The position numbers were made by a program, and so were the translations under genes. Positions 23,180-35,217 of a stretch of DNA of 64,000 nt are shown here, one piece after another; position 1 is the stretch's first letter; each line of letters begins with the position of its first letter. The notes below the pieces were generated by a model. That model worked only from the letters and a program-made list of their open reading frames with translations. It had not been told where the DNA came from and made no database searches. This DNA comes from Rhipicephalus microplus (Eukaryota > Arthropoda > Arachnida > Ixodida > Ixodidae), in assembly GCF_043290135.1 (NCBI RefSeq), contig NC_134707.1, positions 133,922,319 to 133,986,318 on the forward strand. The letters run 5' to 3'.

Positions 23180-23804
23180 TGTTACGACTCGCACCGCCGC
23201 CGACACTGTTGCGTTGCCCGCCGAGGTCACGGGCCACCAAGGTTGTTCCGTAGCGCGTTTCTCAGTTCGCGGCTGCCTCTACGCAGAGCTGATAGACGAG
23301 CGGACAAGACCACGCTGATTTATGTACAGCATAGAAACAGAGGCGTTACATATTCGGCACACTGGGGCTGACAGCTTAGTGTCTCAAAGAGCCGAGATGT
23401 CTTCTCTTAGACTGAGGCATACGTCGGCTGCCTGGCGACACGCAGCTTGGCTTTTTTGATAGGCCCCGGATGACCCTTACGCCACCAATGTCAATTGAGA
23501 AGCCTTGCTGGCCGTGATATCAGAATCATCCAGTCAAAAAACGCCGCTTGGTTTAACCAAGGACGAGAGAAGTTGCCATGAATTGCGTAATGCTAGCCAC
23601 ACTGGATGGCGCTCCTTGCATATTCGGGCTGCTATCGGGCCCTTGGGTTGAGGGAGCTCATCGTGCGTTGAGTAAGACACACGTGCGTCACCGAGTTAGA
23701 TGACGTCGTTGAGATGATTGCGTCAAGCGGGCTAGCTTGCTCGCCTTAACACAGATTGCCTTTACAAAGGCAATGACGTTCGGTATCGACTCTATGCGTT
23801 ACAG
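23180..23804 (-). repeat. 5' LTR of the Gmr1-like element (625 bp)
   Basis: It begins TGTTACGACTC and ends GCGTTACA on the plus strand, giving TGTAAC...GTAACA ends on the minus strand. The outer half matches the fragment at 12078-12419. A CATAAATCAGC stretch about 150 bp from the inner end could be the promoter or polyadenylation region. Confidence 0.75.
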
Positions 23805-24130
23805 CGTGCGCGAGGGGCGTCGCTTCCCTCCTCCGAGTGGGGCAAAGTACGCGTGAGATAGAGCATGCCCCGTGGCACGCTCATTGCGCCATCTTGGTGG
23901 TAATGCTGAGAAGAACTAGATTCCCCCCAAGATACCCGTAAGCAGCGGTAAGTGGTAGATATAAATAGCTCGCCTTTTCAACGGTGAAGTGCGTGTTCTT
24001 TCGTGGCTCTGGGTTCCACTTTCGGTTTCCGTTGGAAACGGACGTGTGAGGGCTCGCTCCGTGTGAGGTGCTTCGGCGGCCCCTGCTGGCCACGGTGTTA
24101 GGTTTTTTCTGAACCATCAGAATACCGGCT
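23805..24130. other. spacer without a recognisable gene
   Basis: Balanced base composition and a GATATAAATAGC TATA-like stretch near 23960. It could be the 5' untranslated part of the LINE ORF1 relic that follows, but no link can be shown. Confidence 0.35.
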
Positions 24131-25234
24131 TTTGTTGCCTACACCGCCTTCGGGTGCAAGTAGAGAACAGTGCGTGTTCTTTCACGGTGATTTGGAAAGA
24201 AGACCATACCGGTTGGAAGACTTTCGGGCCCTGTTGGAATAAGTGGGACTCATCAAGGCCATCATTGGCATTGGAGCCTTCCAGATGAACCACATCTGGC
24301 TCGTGAACATGCGAAGCAAGGCTGACAAAGATGCATCACTGAAAACGATTGAACTCCAAGGCAAGGGTGGCTTCTGTGCTATCACCAACCCTATCCAACA
24401 GGACGTCACCATGAAAATCCAATGGGTTGACTTTGCCGTCTCAAACGAGAGCATTAGACAAGCGCTGAATGACTTTGGTGAAGTCCTGGAGGTTCCGAAC
24501 ACCAACTGGGCCGTCGCGGTCTTTGAAGACGCAACATCGACGAAAGGGGTGGTGTGACTGAAACTGAAGGAAGGTTGGTGGCAGAAGATTTGCTGCAGTT
24601 TTTAAGTTTGGAGGGGGCACAGTTCTTATGGCCCCGGGTCTGGCACCGCTTTGCCTAAAGTGTCACATGCAAGGACATATCCGACGAGACTGCCAGACTC
24701 CCCACTGTGGTGTTTGCCGAGCGTTTAGACATGCAAGTCAAGATTGCGTCAGGAGTTATGCCAGTTAAGAAGACCGCGCTGCCACTAGACGACGCCCAAG
24801 ATAATCTAACGGACGCCGAAGAGGTTGAGAAGTTGGCCCCTGGCAGCAATGCCATGTGACCCGACGCCACGGTTCAGGCAACTTTAAAAGAGACAGCCGA
24901 CGCGCCGACGCAAGACGGCAAAGACTCAACAAAAGAATCGGAGGAATTGGCCGCAACAGGCGGCCAGTGGGACATTCGCGAAACGGTCGAGGAAGACATG
25001 GGTACCAGTGGCGAGATTGGTACACCAGAAGCCAGTGCGAAGTCTCCGGAAGCGACCACGGGACGTGGAAAACGTACCCGAGTGGAAAGCACGGAACGGA
25101 ACCTGAAACGCCTGGATGGTCTGTGGCATCGTGACATGGGTGCTAAGATTAAAAAAAAAATTGGCAGATCCCACATACAGAGGGAATCGATGACACGCGA
25201 AGCACGCATGAGAAATGTTGATATGTCACTATAA
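24131..25234 (+). pseudogene. LINE ORF1 relic with tandem CCHC knuckles
   Basis: The first open part (24243-24556) has no recognised fold but resembles in layout the ORF1 at 37.9 kb. After a frame break around 24600, the frame encodes two zinc knuckles, CLKCHMQGHIRRDC and CGVCRAFRHASQDC (about 24652-24745). An in-frame TGA at 24857 follows, then an acidic to basic tail ending at 25234 (GKRTRVESTERNLKRLDG). ORF1 proteins of this type bind LINE RNA. No ORF2 follows, so the copy is a fragment. Confidence 0.75.
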
Positions 25235-25264
25235 AATCAGCGAAACGTTACGAGGTGGAGGTAA

Positions 25265-26113
25265 AATATGCCGTACATGACTTCAGCGTCACGATTATCA
25301 TGTTTGGATATGTCGTTTACCTTCGTCGTATATTCACGTCACGTGATACGAAATTTAGTATATATGGAGCAAGCGAAACGGCCGCGAGCACGCTATGAGC
25401 AGGGTATGTTGTCAAGTTCTTACATGACACATGTGTCAGGATAATCATGTTTGGACCAGCCATACATTTCATCATTCATTGACGTCACGTAACACCAAAT
25501 TTGGTATATGTGGAGCTAGCAAAACGGCCGCGAGCGCATCATGAACAGTCCAATATATTCAAATGTAGCGTTGACGCGCGCGCACGCTGAGAACAGCAAT
25601 GCTACATCAGAAAACCGCGAGCACTCTATAGTCTGACGCCAGGCGCGACCACCGTTCGTCGGCGCGGCCCGACTGAAACCGGCGCGAAATGCGACATGCT
25701 GCATTTTGCACTTATGTGTAACCCTGACAACTCTGCGTCTCTCTCTTTTCGTGACGGAGGGACGCCAGATGCGAGACATGCGCATGCGTCAAAGCAATGC
25801 AGCGCGGCGCGCACCTGCGACTATATGGCAGGACCGGTGCCCAGCGTGGCAACGCCAGCGTGGTGCGAGGAAATGAACGCTGGTTACCACGCTCACCACG
25901 TCAAGCCGGAACGTATTGTTGCCTTGACTGTGGCATGTAGTCATGTTCTCACATGACACGCATCTTATGATTATCATGTTTGCACCAGTCATATACCTTC
26001 GTCATCCATTGGCGTCACGTAATACCAAATTTGGCACATGCGAAGCAAGCGAAACGGCTATGAGCGCATCGTGAGCGTGGCATGTGGTCATGTTGTTACA
26101 TGACACGCATCTT
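25265..26113. repeat. diverged tandem-like repeat, left part
   Basis: Units share GATTATCATGTTTG, CGTCACGTAA followed by ACCAAATTTGG, and AGCGAAACGGC followed by GAGCGCATC. Copies are visible at about 25290-25440, 25440-25545 and 25925-26113, roughly 150-190 bp each. The same units continue at 31401 after the inserted LINE. A GC-rich segment separates the second and third copies. Confidence 0.75.
25546..25924. other. GC-rich segment inserted in the tandem-like repeat
   Basis: It lies between a repeat copy that stops after GAGCGCATCATGAAC and one that resumes at GTGGCATGTAGTCATG. It is much richer in GC and CpG than its surroundings and has no coding motif. It looks like a small inserted repeat; no target duplication was identified. 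Confidence 0.45.
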
Positions 26114-26364
26114 TAGGAGAGGAAGAAGAATTTGTCACAGAGAACAGCCTCTGCTTCGAGCTCTGTGAGTTTTCTTATTTTTTTGCCAAGATTTTTCAAT
26201 AATCGACAGACCTCGGAGGGACGTTCTCCCTTAGATTGGGGGATCAAAACCCCATCCAGCAACCGGGACTGGGCCGACCGCATCATAGTGCGCCTGACGC
26301 AAGTTCTCACCCCCGCCCAAGCGTGGTCCACGTTGACAAATCTGATAACTCCTCCATTGAAGAT

Positions 26365-27593
26365 ATGGCTTCGGACAGCAACTACGTGGTCGTACCAAGC
26401 CGACACCTGAAGAGGAAAATCAGCCAGACATCGCCGACTGGCCGGCTGCTCGGACAAAGGCGAGTAGCATGCGGTCGTACACCATTTCGTGTGTGCCGAC
26501 ATCGAAGACAGGCATCTTGAACTCTATAAATAGGCAGAGCCTGTCGAAGTACCTTGAGCTCATCGCTCCAGGGAAAGTCGTAGAAATACGCATAACTACT
26601 CGAAAGAACATACTGTCCGTGGAGGTCACTACGAAGGCCTTATTGGACACGCTGAAAGCGATTGTTCAATTAGGAAGCATTCCGGTTCGCGCATTCTCCG
26701 TGTACGACGAAGAAACGACAACAGGAGTTATATACGATGTGGATGAGGAGATAACAGACTCAAGTCTCGAGAAACTGCTGTCATTCTCGGCTCCCGCGCT
26801 TGGTTTTCACCGCTTTGGGCGCACGCGATGCGTTAAAGTAGGGTTTCAGTCGAATACGTTACCAACACATGTAGACGTTGGGTACGTGAGGCACTCGGTG
26901 CGTCCTTACGTACCAAAACCTGTGCAATGTTATAAATGCATGAAATTTGGGCACGTTAGTGCAGTTTGCAAAGATACAGTAGCCTGCAAGCATTGCGGTG
27001 GCCTTTATGATGGTGATAACTGCAATGCTGTGGCCAAATGACCAAACTGCTCAGGCGTCCACGACGCAACATCAAAGGAATGTCCCAAAATGATGAATGA
27101 AATTAGTATCCTGAAAAAGATGGTTCGAGACCACTTCACTCACAGAGAAGCTGCAAGGGCTGTACGGCGCCGTAAACATCGTTCGCGTCACCGACGCAAA
27201 CGAAGCAGCAGTGCTCATAGATTATCGAATTCGACACACAAAACTATGCCCTGACCACCTCCTAGCTTACTTTTGTCGGCCAGAAAGAAGGATACAGGTG
27301 CTCAAATGCCAAGAAGGTTGACGCAAGTACAACGTAACCAGTCATTGGCTCTCACCACGTCGGAGACTCAGTGGCCTTTACTACCGTCAAGAGCTACGGT
27401 AGCGCCATCATCACATAGTGCCCCTACCCCCAATGAAGAAAAGAAGAAGATGGACAACGCAGATGTTAAGGCTATGCTTAAAAGTTTGATGGGTTCGATG
27501 CGTAAGTTCCTCAGCAGCCTAAACACTGCCACTGCGAAGACAGCTGTGCAGCTACTTGAGGTTTTGGAACCTCTTCTACTGGTTCTTCAGTAA
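26365..27593 (+). pseudogene. I-type LINE ORF1, RNA-binding protein relic
   Basis: The likely start is the ATG at 26365 (MASDSNYVVVPSRHL), with a frame change near 26450. The main frame then runs 26469-27593 with TGA stops at 27039-27041 and 27252-27254. It encodes a domain ending near VGYVRHSVRPYVPKPV, then CCHC-type knuckles CYKCMKFGHVSAVC and CKHCGGLYDGDNC and a third one split by the first stop. A very basic stretch (RRRKHRSRHRRKR) and a low-complexity tail follow. Such proteins coat LINE RNA and carry it to the nucleus. Confidence 0.82.
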
Positions 27594-27599
27594 GTGAAC

Positions 27600-30500
27600 A
27601 TGTCATTGATGTTCGAAGAACGCATGCATCAGTCGCTTGTTATGCAACGGAATGCTCATGGCCTACGTGGCCGTCTGTCAGACTGCAGACAATGGGTTTG
27701 TAAATATCGATTTCCAGTTATCGTTATATATGAACCGAATGTGGTTTCAACTTTTCGTATATCTGGATATATCTAGATTTGGTCCCACAGTGATCAACGC
27801 ATGAGCAAAGTTCTCGTTTGTATACGCCACGATTTGACGTTCTTGAGACATGAAGTCACGTCGCATACCAGCAATAATTACGGGTGCCTGACTATAACAC
27901 AGAAAAAGCGGGCAATCTCTGTAATAGGAGGATACATACACCCAAGCGCACAGATAGACTGCTTCCACCTGGTGACCATTCTTCGAGCAGCACAAAGGCC
28001 ACACATTGTGATTAGCGATTTTACTGCACATCATCCCCTGTGGGGTAGCTCTACAATGAATTATCGTGGAAAGGATTTGGCCAATTTTATATGCAACTAT
28101 GAACTAAGCGTACTCAATGACGGATCACCTACATTTGTTTGTGGCACGTCCTAAAGCAGCTGCCTCGACCTCTGTTTCGTTTCACGAAGCCTTCTGTCTT
28201 CCGCATGTTGGTGCACAGATTTGGACACTCGCGGCAGTGGCCACCTTCCAACCTATGTTCAGTTCAGGTGGTTTCGCCGCACGCACACACGCTACATCCG
28301 TCAAACCGACTGGACACTGTTCAAGGCATCTCTCAAGTCTGGCTGTGAGCACACGACTGATCCATCCGAGATAGAGAACATCATTGCTTCTTCACTGCGT
28401 GACACAGCCAAATAGGTTAACATACCGAGGCAGAGATCAGCAGTGTATTCCCAATACGAGGCCCTTCGTGCAATACATCGCCGTGCCGAACGCCGATACA
28501 GACGAATCGCCTTCAGACCTTTCCGCCGGTCGTCGAGCTCAACGACATGTTCTTTGGCACCTTGACCAGATTCACAGGCAGCGTTGGAGAAACTTCTGTG
28601 GATCTTTGGACCCCAGGCAACCTCTATCTAAGATCTGGCTGGTGGTACGAAGTTTGCAGACAACTCCTCAACAACGTCAACCATTTCAAGCTGTTGCTCT
28701 ACATCAAAGGCGGATAGGAGTTGATATAGCGAGAGACTACTGTATCCTCATCGTGGACATCACTTATGGTCTTGCCACTCATAAGCCTCTTACTACCATT
28801 GCGCCTCCATCATCTGACGAGCGCCTCGATGTACGTTTTACAGCATGAGCTTGAGACTGCGATTTCTGCCTCCCGCCGATCATCGGCACCAGGACGTGAC
28901 AAAATCACGTGTGCTGCACTCAACCATCTTGATACAGAAGCAAGACGTATCCTAATATCTCATTATAACGCCCCATGGGAGTCAAAAGACGTCCCAGCTA
29001 ATTGGAAATGCAGTCGCATTAATGCATTTCTTAAGCCGGGGAAGTGTCCTTATGCACTTTCCTCCTACAGAACAATCGCCTTAGCCAGCTGCGTCGGGAA
29101 AGTAATGGAAAGAATGGTACTGTCAAGATTAGAGTGGCTTCCAGAGAACAACAACTCTTTTCCTGCATTTATGAACGGCTTCAGAAGAGGCCGTTCTGCC
29201 ATTGATGGTGTGGCCGACTTGATCACCAGCATGAAGAGGAAAGAAGCCAACGCAGACATGTGGCGGCGGTCTTCCTAGACATTAAGGGTGCCTACGATAA
29301 TGTACTGCATTATGCGATCCTTGACGCACTGTAAGATTCGGACATCGGTGGACGGCTGTATGCTTGGATTTTTAGCTACCTTAGGGACCGCACCATTTAC
29401 ATGACGATAAATAATGGAGACACCAATCGATATAGGATTCATCGTGGTGTTTCGCAAGGAGGAGTTCTCAGCCCGATCCTATTCATTGTCCCAATGATCG
29501 GCCTAGCAGCAGAAGTTCCCAGCACATTGACGATCAGTGCATACGCTGATGACATATGCATATGGGCATCCGGAACTACCCGTCCGCAATTGCGAGCTCG
29601 ACTACAGCGTGCAGTGACGATCACATGCAAATATCTACGACGTCAGGGGCCTACTCTTTAAATCGACAAATGCGCAGTGCTTGCGTTCATGCGCAAGCAT
29701 AGGTCGCAATACCCGATATTTAATAATGGGACAGCGATACCTTCTGTAACGCACCACAAGTTGGGGTTGTCGTACACAGAGATCTATCGTGGACGAGGCA
29801 TGTCGCAGTACTTAAATCTAAATTGAAGAGCTTTGCTCTCGTTCTTCGCCACGTAGCAGGAGCAAGATGAGGCCCATCAGAACCATCGCTACTTCAATTG
29901 TATAAGGCTCTATATGTGGGATACATTCGATAAACCATGCCGGTGTTCTCCAATTTGAGACCTAGTTGTGTGAAGACACTAGAGAATGTTCAAGCTCAAT
30001 GCTTACGAAGATGCTTGGGTCTACAGCGCTGTACTTCAACAAAAGGGACAATCGCAGAGGCTCGGGCTTGTCTCAGCAGTATATACGTGCCCTGCAAGCC
30101 TCTTATAGTTCACATTCAATTGCTGAGCCGACACAGACAGCACCCGCTGTCAGTACTACCCGCGACTCACCCAGATTGCAGTTTCTCAAGAGTAATATCG
30201 CGGGATGCGAATATTATACCATCAAGGTTTTTCCCGCCAAAGGACCCTGCAGTGCCTCCATGGGTCCTGCCTTAACTACCGGTTTGTTTTACGATACCTG
30301 GAATTAGGAAGAAGTCGCTCATTTCTTCTGTTGGTCAGACAACTGACCCTATATCACAATTATACAACGTACAGTGATTCTCTGCACGTGTACACTGACA
30401 GATCTACCACGCTAAACACCTCCGCCGCTGCCTTCGTCATCCCATGCACGGATATCGCTCGACGATTCAAAGTGGATCATAAAACTGCATCAACTGCCGC

Positions 30501-31194
30501 AGAGCTTGTCGCTATCTGGGAGGCATTAGGATTCATTTCCGGAGAGCGACCTCGAGCCTGGACGATTTTCTGTGAAGCCAAACCCGCTTTGCAAACCATT
30601 GTTGGCATCATGAAGCGAGGACCGTATTACAGCTTGGCAATAGAAATCACAGAACTTATTCAGGTTACTTCTACAAATGGCCACCTTATCACTTTCCAGT
30701 GGATTTCCGCTCATCGCGACGTGATGGGAAATGAAAAGGCAGACGCTAAAGCTAAAAATGCATTAAGCAGTGCCCCTGAAGTACGCTTTGCATTTTCACG
30801 AGTGGACACGAACGCCCTGCTTCGCTGCATGGTGCACAGCTACACACTTCAGCACTGGACCAAACCGGAACGGCGACACCAGCGACTTCACAAATGGGAC
30901 CCGGAAATGAGGTTCCGCATGCCCCCTAAATTGATACGGCAACTCTCAAGTATGGCGTACACCAGACGTTACGCACATATGATCGGTCGCAGTGACAGCG
31001 GTACCAATTGTGAACACTGTGATGTGCCAGAAACGCTTGAGCACATATTTTGTGTCTGCCCAGCATACGCACGTGAACGACAAACACTGATTTCTTCTGC
31101 TGAACTATATTGCAGTAGGCAATTAACTGATGAGACCGTGTTGGGCCCTTGGCAGACACCAACAGTGCAACTGCGGTCACAAGAGCAGTTATAA
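27600..31194 (+). pseudogene. I-type LINE ORF2 (APE, RT, RNase H) relic
   Basis: The endonuclease part is seen at 27801-28150 (VISDFTAHHPLWGS, the GDFN-like block). RT runs from about 28840 to 29660 with SAPGRDKITCAALN, YRTIALASCVGKVMER, GVSQGGVLSPILF and an intact AYADDI box. RNase H is in the frame 30205-31194, with VYTDRSTTL (first Asp), AAELVAIWEAL (Glu), IFCEAKPALQ (Glu where Asp is usual) and NEKADAKAKNA. A last cysteine/histidine block, CEHCDVPETLEHIFCVC, closes the protein. At least six breaks make it inactive. Confidence 0.87.
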
Positions 31195-31400
31195 CCTTTT
31201 TGGAAACAAGTGGACTATATGCCCGGCTATAAAATGTGTCTCAGCTAGAAAGAACACTACATACTCACCTCTATATCTCAACATCGTCATCCATTAATCT
31301 TTCTTTACCACTTTCCCTTCTCCCAGTGTAGAGTATCAGGCTAGAGTAAGCTATCGCTCAGGCCGACCTCTCTGCCTTTCTGTAAATGAATTAATCTCTC

Positions 31401-31828
31401 ACTTGACACGCTTCTTATGATTATCATGTTTGCACCAGTCACATACCTTCGCCATCCATTCACGTACTGTTATACTCAATTTCGTATATGTGACGCTAGC
31501 GAAACGGCTGCGAGCGCATCATGAGCGTGGCATGTAGTCCAGTTGTTACATCACACGCATGTCATTATTTTCATGTTAGGGTCTGTCGCTTGTGTTCGAC
31601 ATGCAATCATGCCACACCATACCAGTTTTTCAACATGCCATGTGAACGAAACCAGCACAAGAGCTGCAGGATCATGAAATGTAAATCATGACATTCCTGA
31701 CATACATATCATGATTTTCATTTTACGACTTACGAAATATGTTTTTCATACAGTCGTGTTATGCCATACCAAGTTTCGTATCGATAACATTGACAAAACG
31801 GCCAGGGGAGCTGAAAGTCGTAGGCGGC
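31401..31828. repeat. diverged tandem-like repeat, right part
   Basis: It continues the repeat of 25265-26113. A clear unit spans 31415-31560, and two more diverged ones follow with GTGTTATGCCATACCAAGTTT and CAAAACGGCC. It ends at the GATA microsatellite. Confidence 0.7.
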
Positions 31829-31932
<104 letters not shown>

Positions 31933-33314
31933 CTCAATGTTGCCGAAGTTCAATAAGAAATGCTTGGCATTTATGATACCCTTGAAAACCGGTCGGCGTC
32001 TTCGTCACCTGTTCAGGGACAGGATCGAGACGCGTAAAACCCCGGTTTTCCCACTGCACGGTATACGAGACACGGTAAGCGCAGTATTGTAGTTTCATCC
32101 TTGTCATCAACATGGCTAGCATGACTGCGCCTTTACGCATTGGTACGCTGAATGTACGTGGTCTAGGAGCGCGTGGAAAACAGTACCAGTTCAAATGCTT
32201 GATGCAAGAAAAAGACCTTGACTTACTGGCAGTCCAGGAGACTAAAGTTAGTACTGAGGACGCGATTGATGGCTTGGTATTAGGATTTTCATTGCGGTAA
32301 AATGTGTGCGTGAGCCATGCGGTGGGAGCATGGTCGCCCATGTAGGTCACAAGTTGCCTGCATGGACGTTTCGTTATGTGTGACTTCTTTTACGGGAACA
32401 CTAAACTTAGAGGTATTTGTGTACACGCACCTGTAAATTCGAGAGACAGATTTTTGTTTTTCCGTGAAATGCAAGTCTACTTCGAACGTCAGAGATGTGT
32501 GATTCTATTCGGTGACTTTGATTGTGTTCTGGCCCAAGAAGATTGTTCGTATACTGCTAATTTAAGTGATAAAAGCGTTCATTTGCTTGGAGATAATCTA
32601 ATAAGTACTTTTTCATGATGTGACTTTGTTTGCGAAGAGTGGGAGTCGCCAAAACTTCACACATTTTGAAGGCTCTAATCACGCACGACTAGATCGAGCT
32701 TATGTTTGTTCTGAGATAGCACATTTATGCCAGAGCTATGACGTTTATGCTCTTTCCTTCAGTGATGATTGCTTAGTGCCTCGTTTGAGATAGGTTGAAA
32801 GGGCAAAAAATAGTTGTATGGGGAACATAGAAACTGAATACTAAGATAAACGCGTTAAGGGTTTGTTGATAAGACAAAGAAGAAAATGGAGAACTTTTTT
32901 TAAAACGCAGAAAGGAGTGCGCCGGAAAGATATGAATTATTTAAGCAAAAATAAAATTGATGGCAATAGTGTGGTTGCCATATGCAGTATCAAGCTTGAA
33001 GACAAGAACGCGAGCTCCAGGCGAAGCTAAATGATTTGGTGAAAATGGGAGCAGAAAACCCTGGCTTATTTACACACCAACTGCAGGTTGTCAAAAACAC
33101 AACTGAAAGTCTTGGAGAGGATAGATATAAAGGCATAATAACACGCGCAATAGCTGAGAGATACCTCGTAGATGAAACCCCGACAAAGCGTACCTTGTCA
33201 GATGAAAAGACATACGCTCGAGCTTACGACATACCAGAGATAGAATTAAGTGGTAAAGTATTGAGAGAACGTAAAGATATCACGAAAGCTTTTGAAAGCT
33301 ACTATCAAGAAATG

Positions 33315-33401
33315 TTTGCTTATGGTGAGCCAAAGGAGCCGGGTTTTGTAGATCAAGAATTATTTGCTTATCGTGAGCCAAAGGAGCCGGGTTTTGTAGA
33401 T
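33315..33401 (+). repeat. 48-bp in-frame tandem duplication in LINE ORF2
   Basis: A unit encoding FAYGEPKEPGFVDQEL is followed by a near-identical one starting FAYREPKEPGFVD, with 48-bp period and one base difference in the shared core. It keeps the reading frame and lies between endonuclease and RT. Confidence 0.9.
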
Positions 33402-34944
33402 GAGTTCTTAATAAAAATGCCGACACTTGATCCTGAGGACACAAATTTGTTAGAAATGTCTATTTGTATAGGGAAAATTAAGAAGGCTATCAATGATCTT
33501 GGCATGGGCGAATCGCCCGGTCCAGATGGCATTAATGCCACCTTTTACAAGACGTTCACAGAGAATATGGCCACGGCGTTGCATGAGATTTTTTCAGAGT
33601 CTTTAGATCGAGGAACTCTGCCTCCATCGTTTAATCGTGCTCACACTGTGCTGATTTTCAAAGGGAAAGAGCAACATGTTTTACCGAAGTGACAGGATAC
33701 AGGCCAATCACGCTAACAAACATAGATTATAAGGCGTTTATAAATGTTCTGGCTCGGAGGTTGCAAATAGTTAAATACAAGTTGGTAAGGCCACATCAGA
33801 CTTGCAGCATCAAGCGTAGGAGCATATTCACGAATATTCAATATCGCCAGAAGCATTTTGTAGTATTTTAACGCTGCACTTCTGAAAGTTGTCATATTAC
33901 AAAGTGATCTAGCCAAGGCTTTCAACATTGTTTCAATAAAATATACTTTTCATGGTAGCTCAGTACGTTTGTCTTGGTGCGCTCAATTGTAAAGGTATTA
34001 CATTGGCAAACAAAAGTTCAGCCACAAATTTAGTTGTAAATGGAGAACTCTCACAGCGCATACAAGTACTTTCCTCAGTGCGCCAGGGGTGTCCTTTAAG
34101 TCTTCGATTTTTGCTCTATTTTTATAAACACGTCAGAAAGTCATTCACCACGCAGTGAATAATGGTTTCAGTTTGAAGTCATGTGAAGTGCGTGTTTTGG
34201 CATACGCCGACGATATTGCCTTTGTTGCTGTTGATAGAGAGAGTGTCACTTCGTTATTAGAAATCGCTTAAAGGTTTTGTGACACGGGTGGAAGCTTAAT
34301 GAACAAAGAAAAAGCATTGGTTTATGGCATGGTAATTGGCATCTCACGCCCAGTTCCTTTGAAAATAGTCAGTAGCTCACCACACGTAGCCGTTACCTAG
34401 GGGTATCATTGGACAGGTATCGAAACAGTGAAGCATTTCGGCTTGAAAAGGCTGAGGAACTGCTCGCGACAGCCGAAGGATGGGGTGGTCGTGACTTATC
34501 AATTTTCTCTTGGTCAGCTATATGTAACGTGTTTCTGGCTACTAAAACTATGTACCTGTACAAGGACTTAATTGTACGCGTAAAAGCATTCATAAAATCC
34601 ACAAGGTATTCGCCAGATTTATCTGGACCTCTACATGGGAGTGAGCATCTAGAACGAACTTGTTTTGGCGTGTTAAGCAAGGAGGGGCGTGCTTGTGTCA
34701 TCTCCTTCTTAACCAAGGAATATCACGTTTCCAGCTGATAAGAGACCAAAGAGACGCATTTTTATGTTCTTTATTTGAAACAATGCTATTGCACCACATG
34801 CCTTACTTCTTTGTATCTTCAGACAGGGGAAAACGACACACCTTGTCACCGTTCTTGCGCGAAGTTATGTTTCATATCGTTGCTTAAGGGCAAGGTTTCG
34901 ATACATTACCTACCTAAAGTGAAAAAAAGCGCCTTATGAAAGAC

Positions 34945-35217
34945 TTAATACAGAATAGCCCCGCCGTGGTGGTCTAGTGGCTAAGGTACTCGGATACTGA
35001 CCCGCAGGTCGTGGGTTCAAATCCCGGCTGCGGCGGCTGCATTTCCGATGGAGGCGGAAATGTTGTAGGCCCGTGTGCTCAGATTTAGGTGCACGTTAAA
35101 GAACCCCAGGTGGTCGAAATTTCCGGAGCCCTCCACTACGGCGTCTCTCATAATCATATGGTGGTTTTGGGACGTTAAACCCCACAAATCAATCAATCAA
35201 TCAATTATTACAGAATA
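34945..35217 (+). mobile_element. Ruka-like SINE, full-length, with target duplication
   Basis: The SINE is 34958-35204. The head has box A TGGTCTAGTGG and box B GGTTCAAATCC about 45 bp apart, the internal RNA polymerase III promoter of a tRNA-derived SINE. The body has blocks GATGGAGGCGGAAATG and GGTGCACGTTAAAGAACCCC, and the tail is (AATC)n. Flanking 13-mers TTAATACAGAATA and TTATTACAGAATA differ by one base. It is inserted in LINE ORF2. Confidence 0.95.

Larger units (their letters stand above)
12078..23804 (-). mobile_element. decayed LTR retrotransposon with integrase upstream of RT (Gmr1-like order)
   Basis: Reading the minus strand from 23804 downwards gives LTR, primer-binding-like site, gag with one zinc knuckle, protease-like motif, integrase (HHCC, catalytic core, GPY/F-like tail), reverse transcriptase, RNase H, then a diverged LTR fragment at 12078-12419. 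Without the 5.3-kb gypsy insertion at 12485-17758 the internal part is about 5.5 kb, a normal size. RT and RNase H look Ty3/gypsy-like, but integrase comes first, as in Ty1/copia. That combination is known for Gmr1-type elements. Frames are broken throughout. The inner end of the left LTR is next to a G-rich tract reading GGTGGGAGTGC on the minus strand, consistent with a polypurine tract. Confidence 0.75.
26114..31400 (+). mobile_element. decayed I-type LINE with RNase H
   Basis: A 5.3-kb element with ORF1 (zinc knuckles), AP endonuclease, RT and a C-terminal RNase H, the layout of the I group of LINEs. The flanks carry a 14-16 bp imperfect duplication: CATGACACGCATCTT at 26099-26113 and ACTTGACACGCTTCTT at 31401-31416. 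It interrupts the tandem-like repeat, whose next unit resumes immediately. The genes have many stops and frameshifts. Confidence 0.85.

Noticed and set aside
34958..35050. tRNA gene (box A, box B and GGTTCAAATCC)
   Set aside because: The tRNA-like head is followed by a conserved body and (AATC)n tail shared with three other copies and flanked by target duplications, so it is a SINE.
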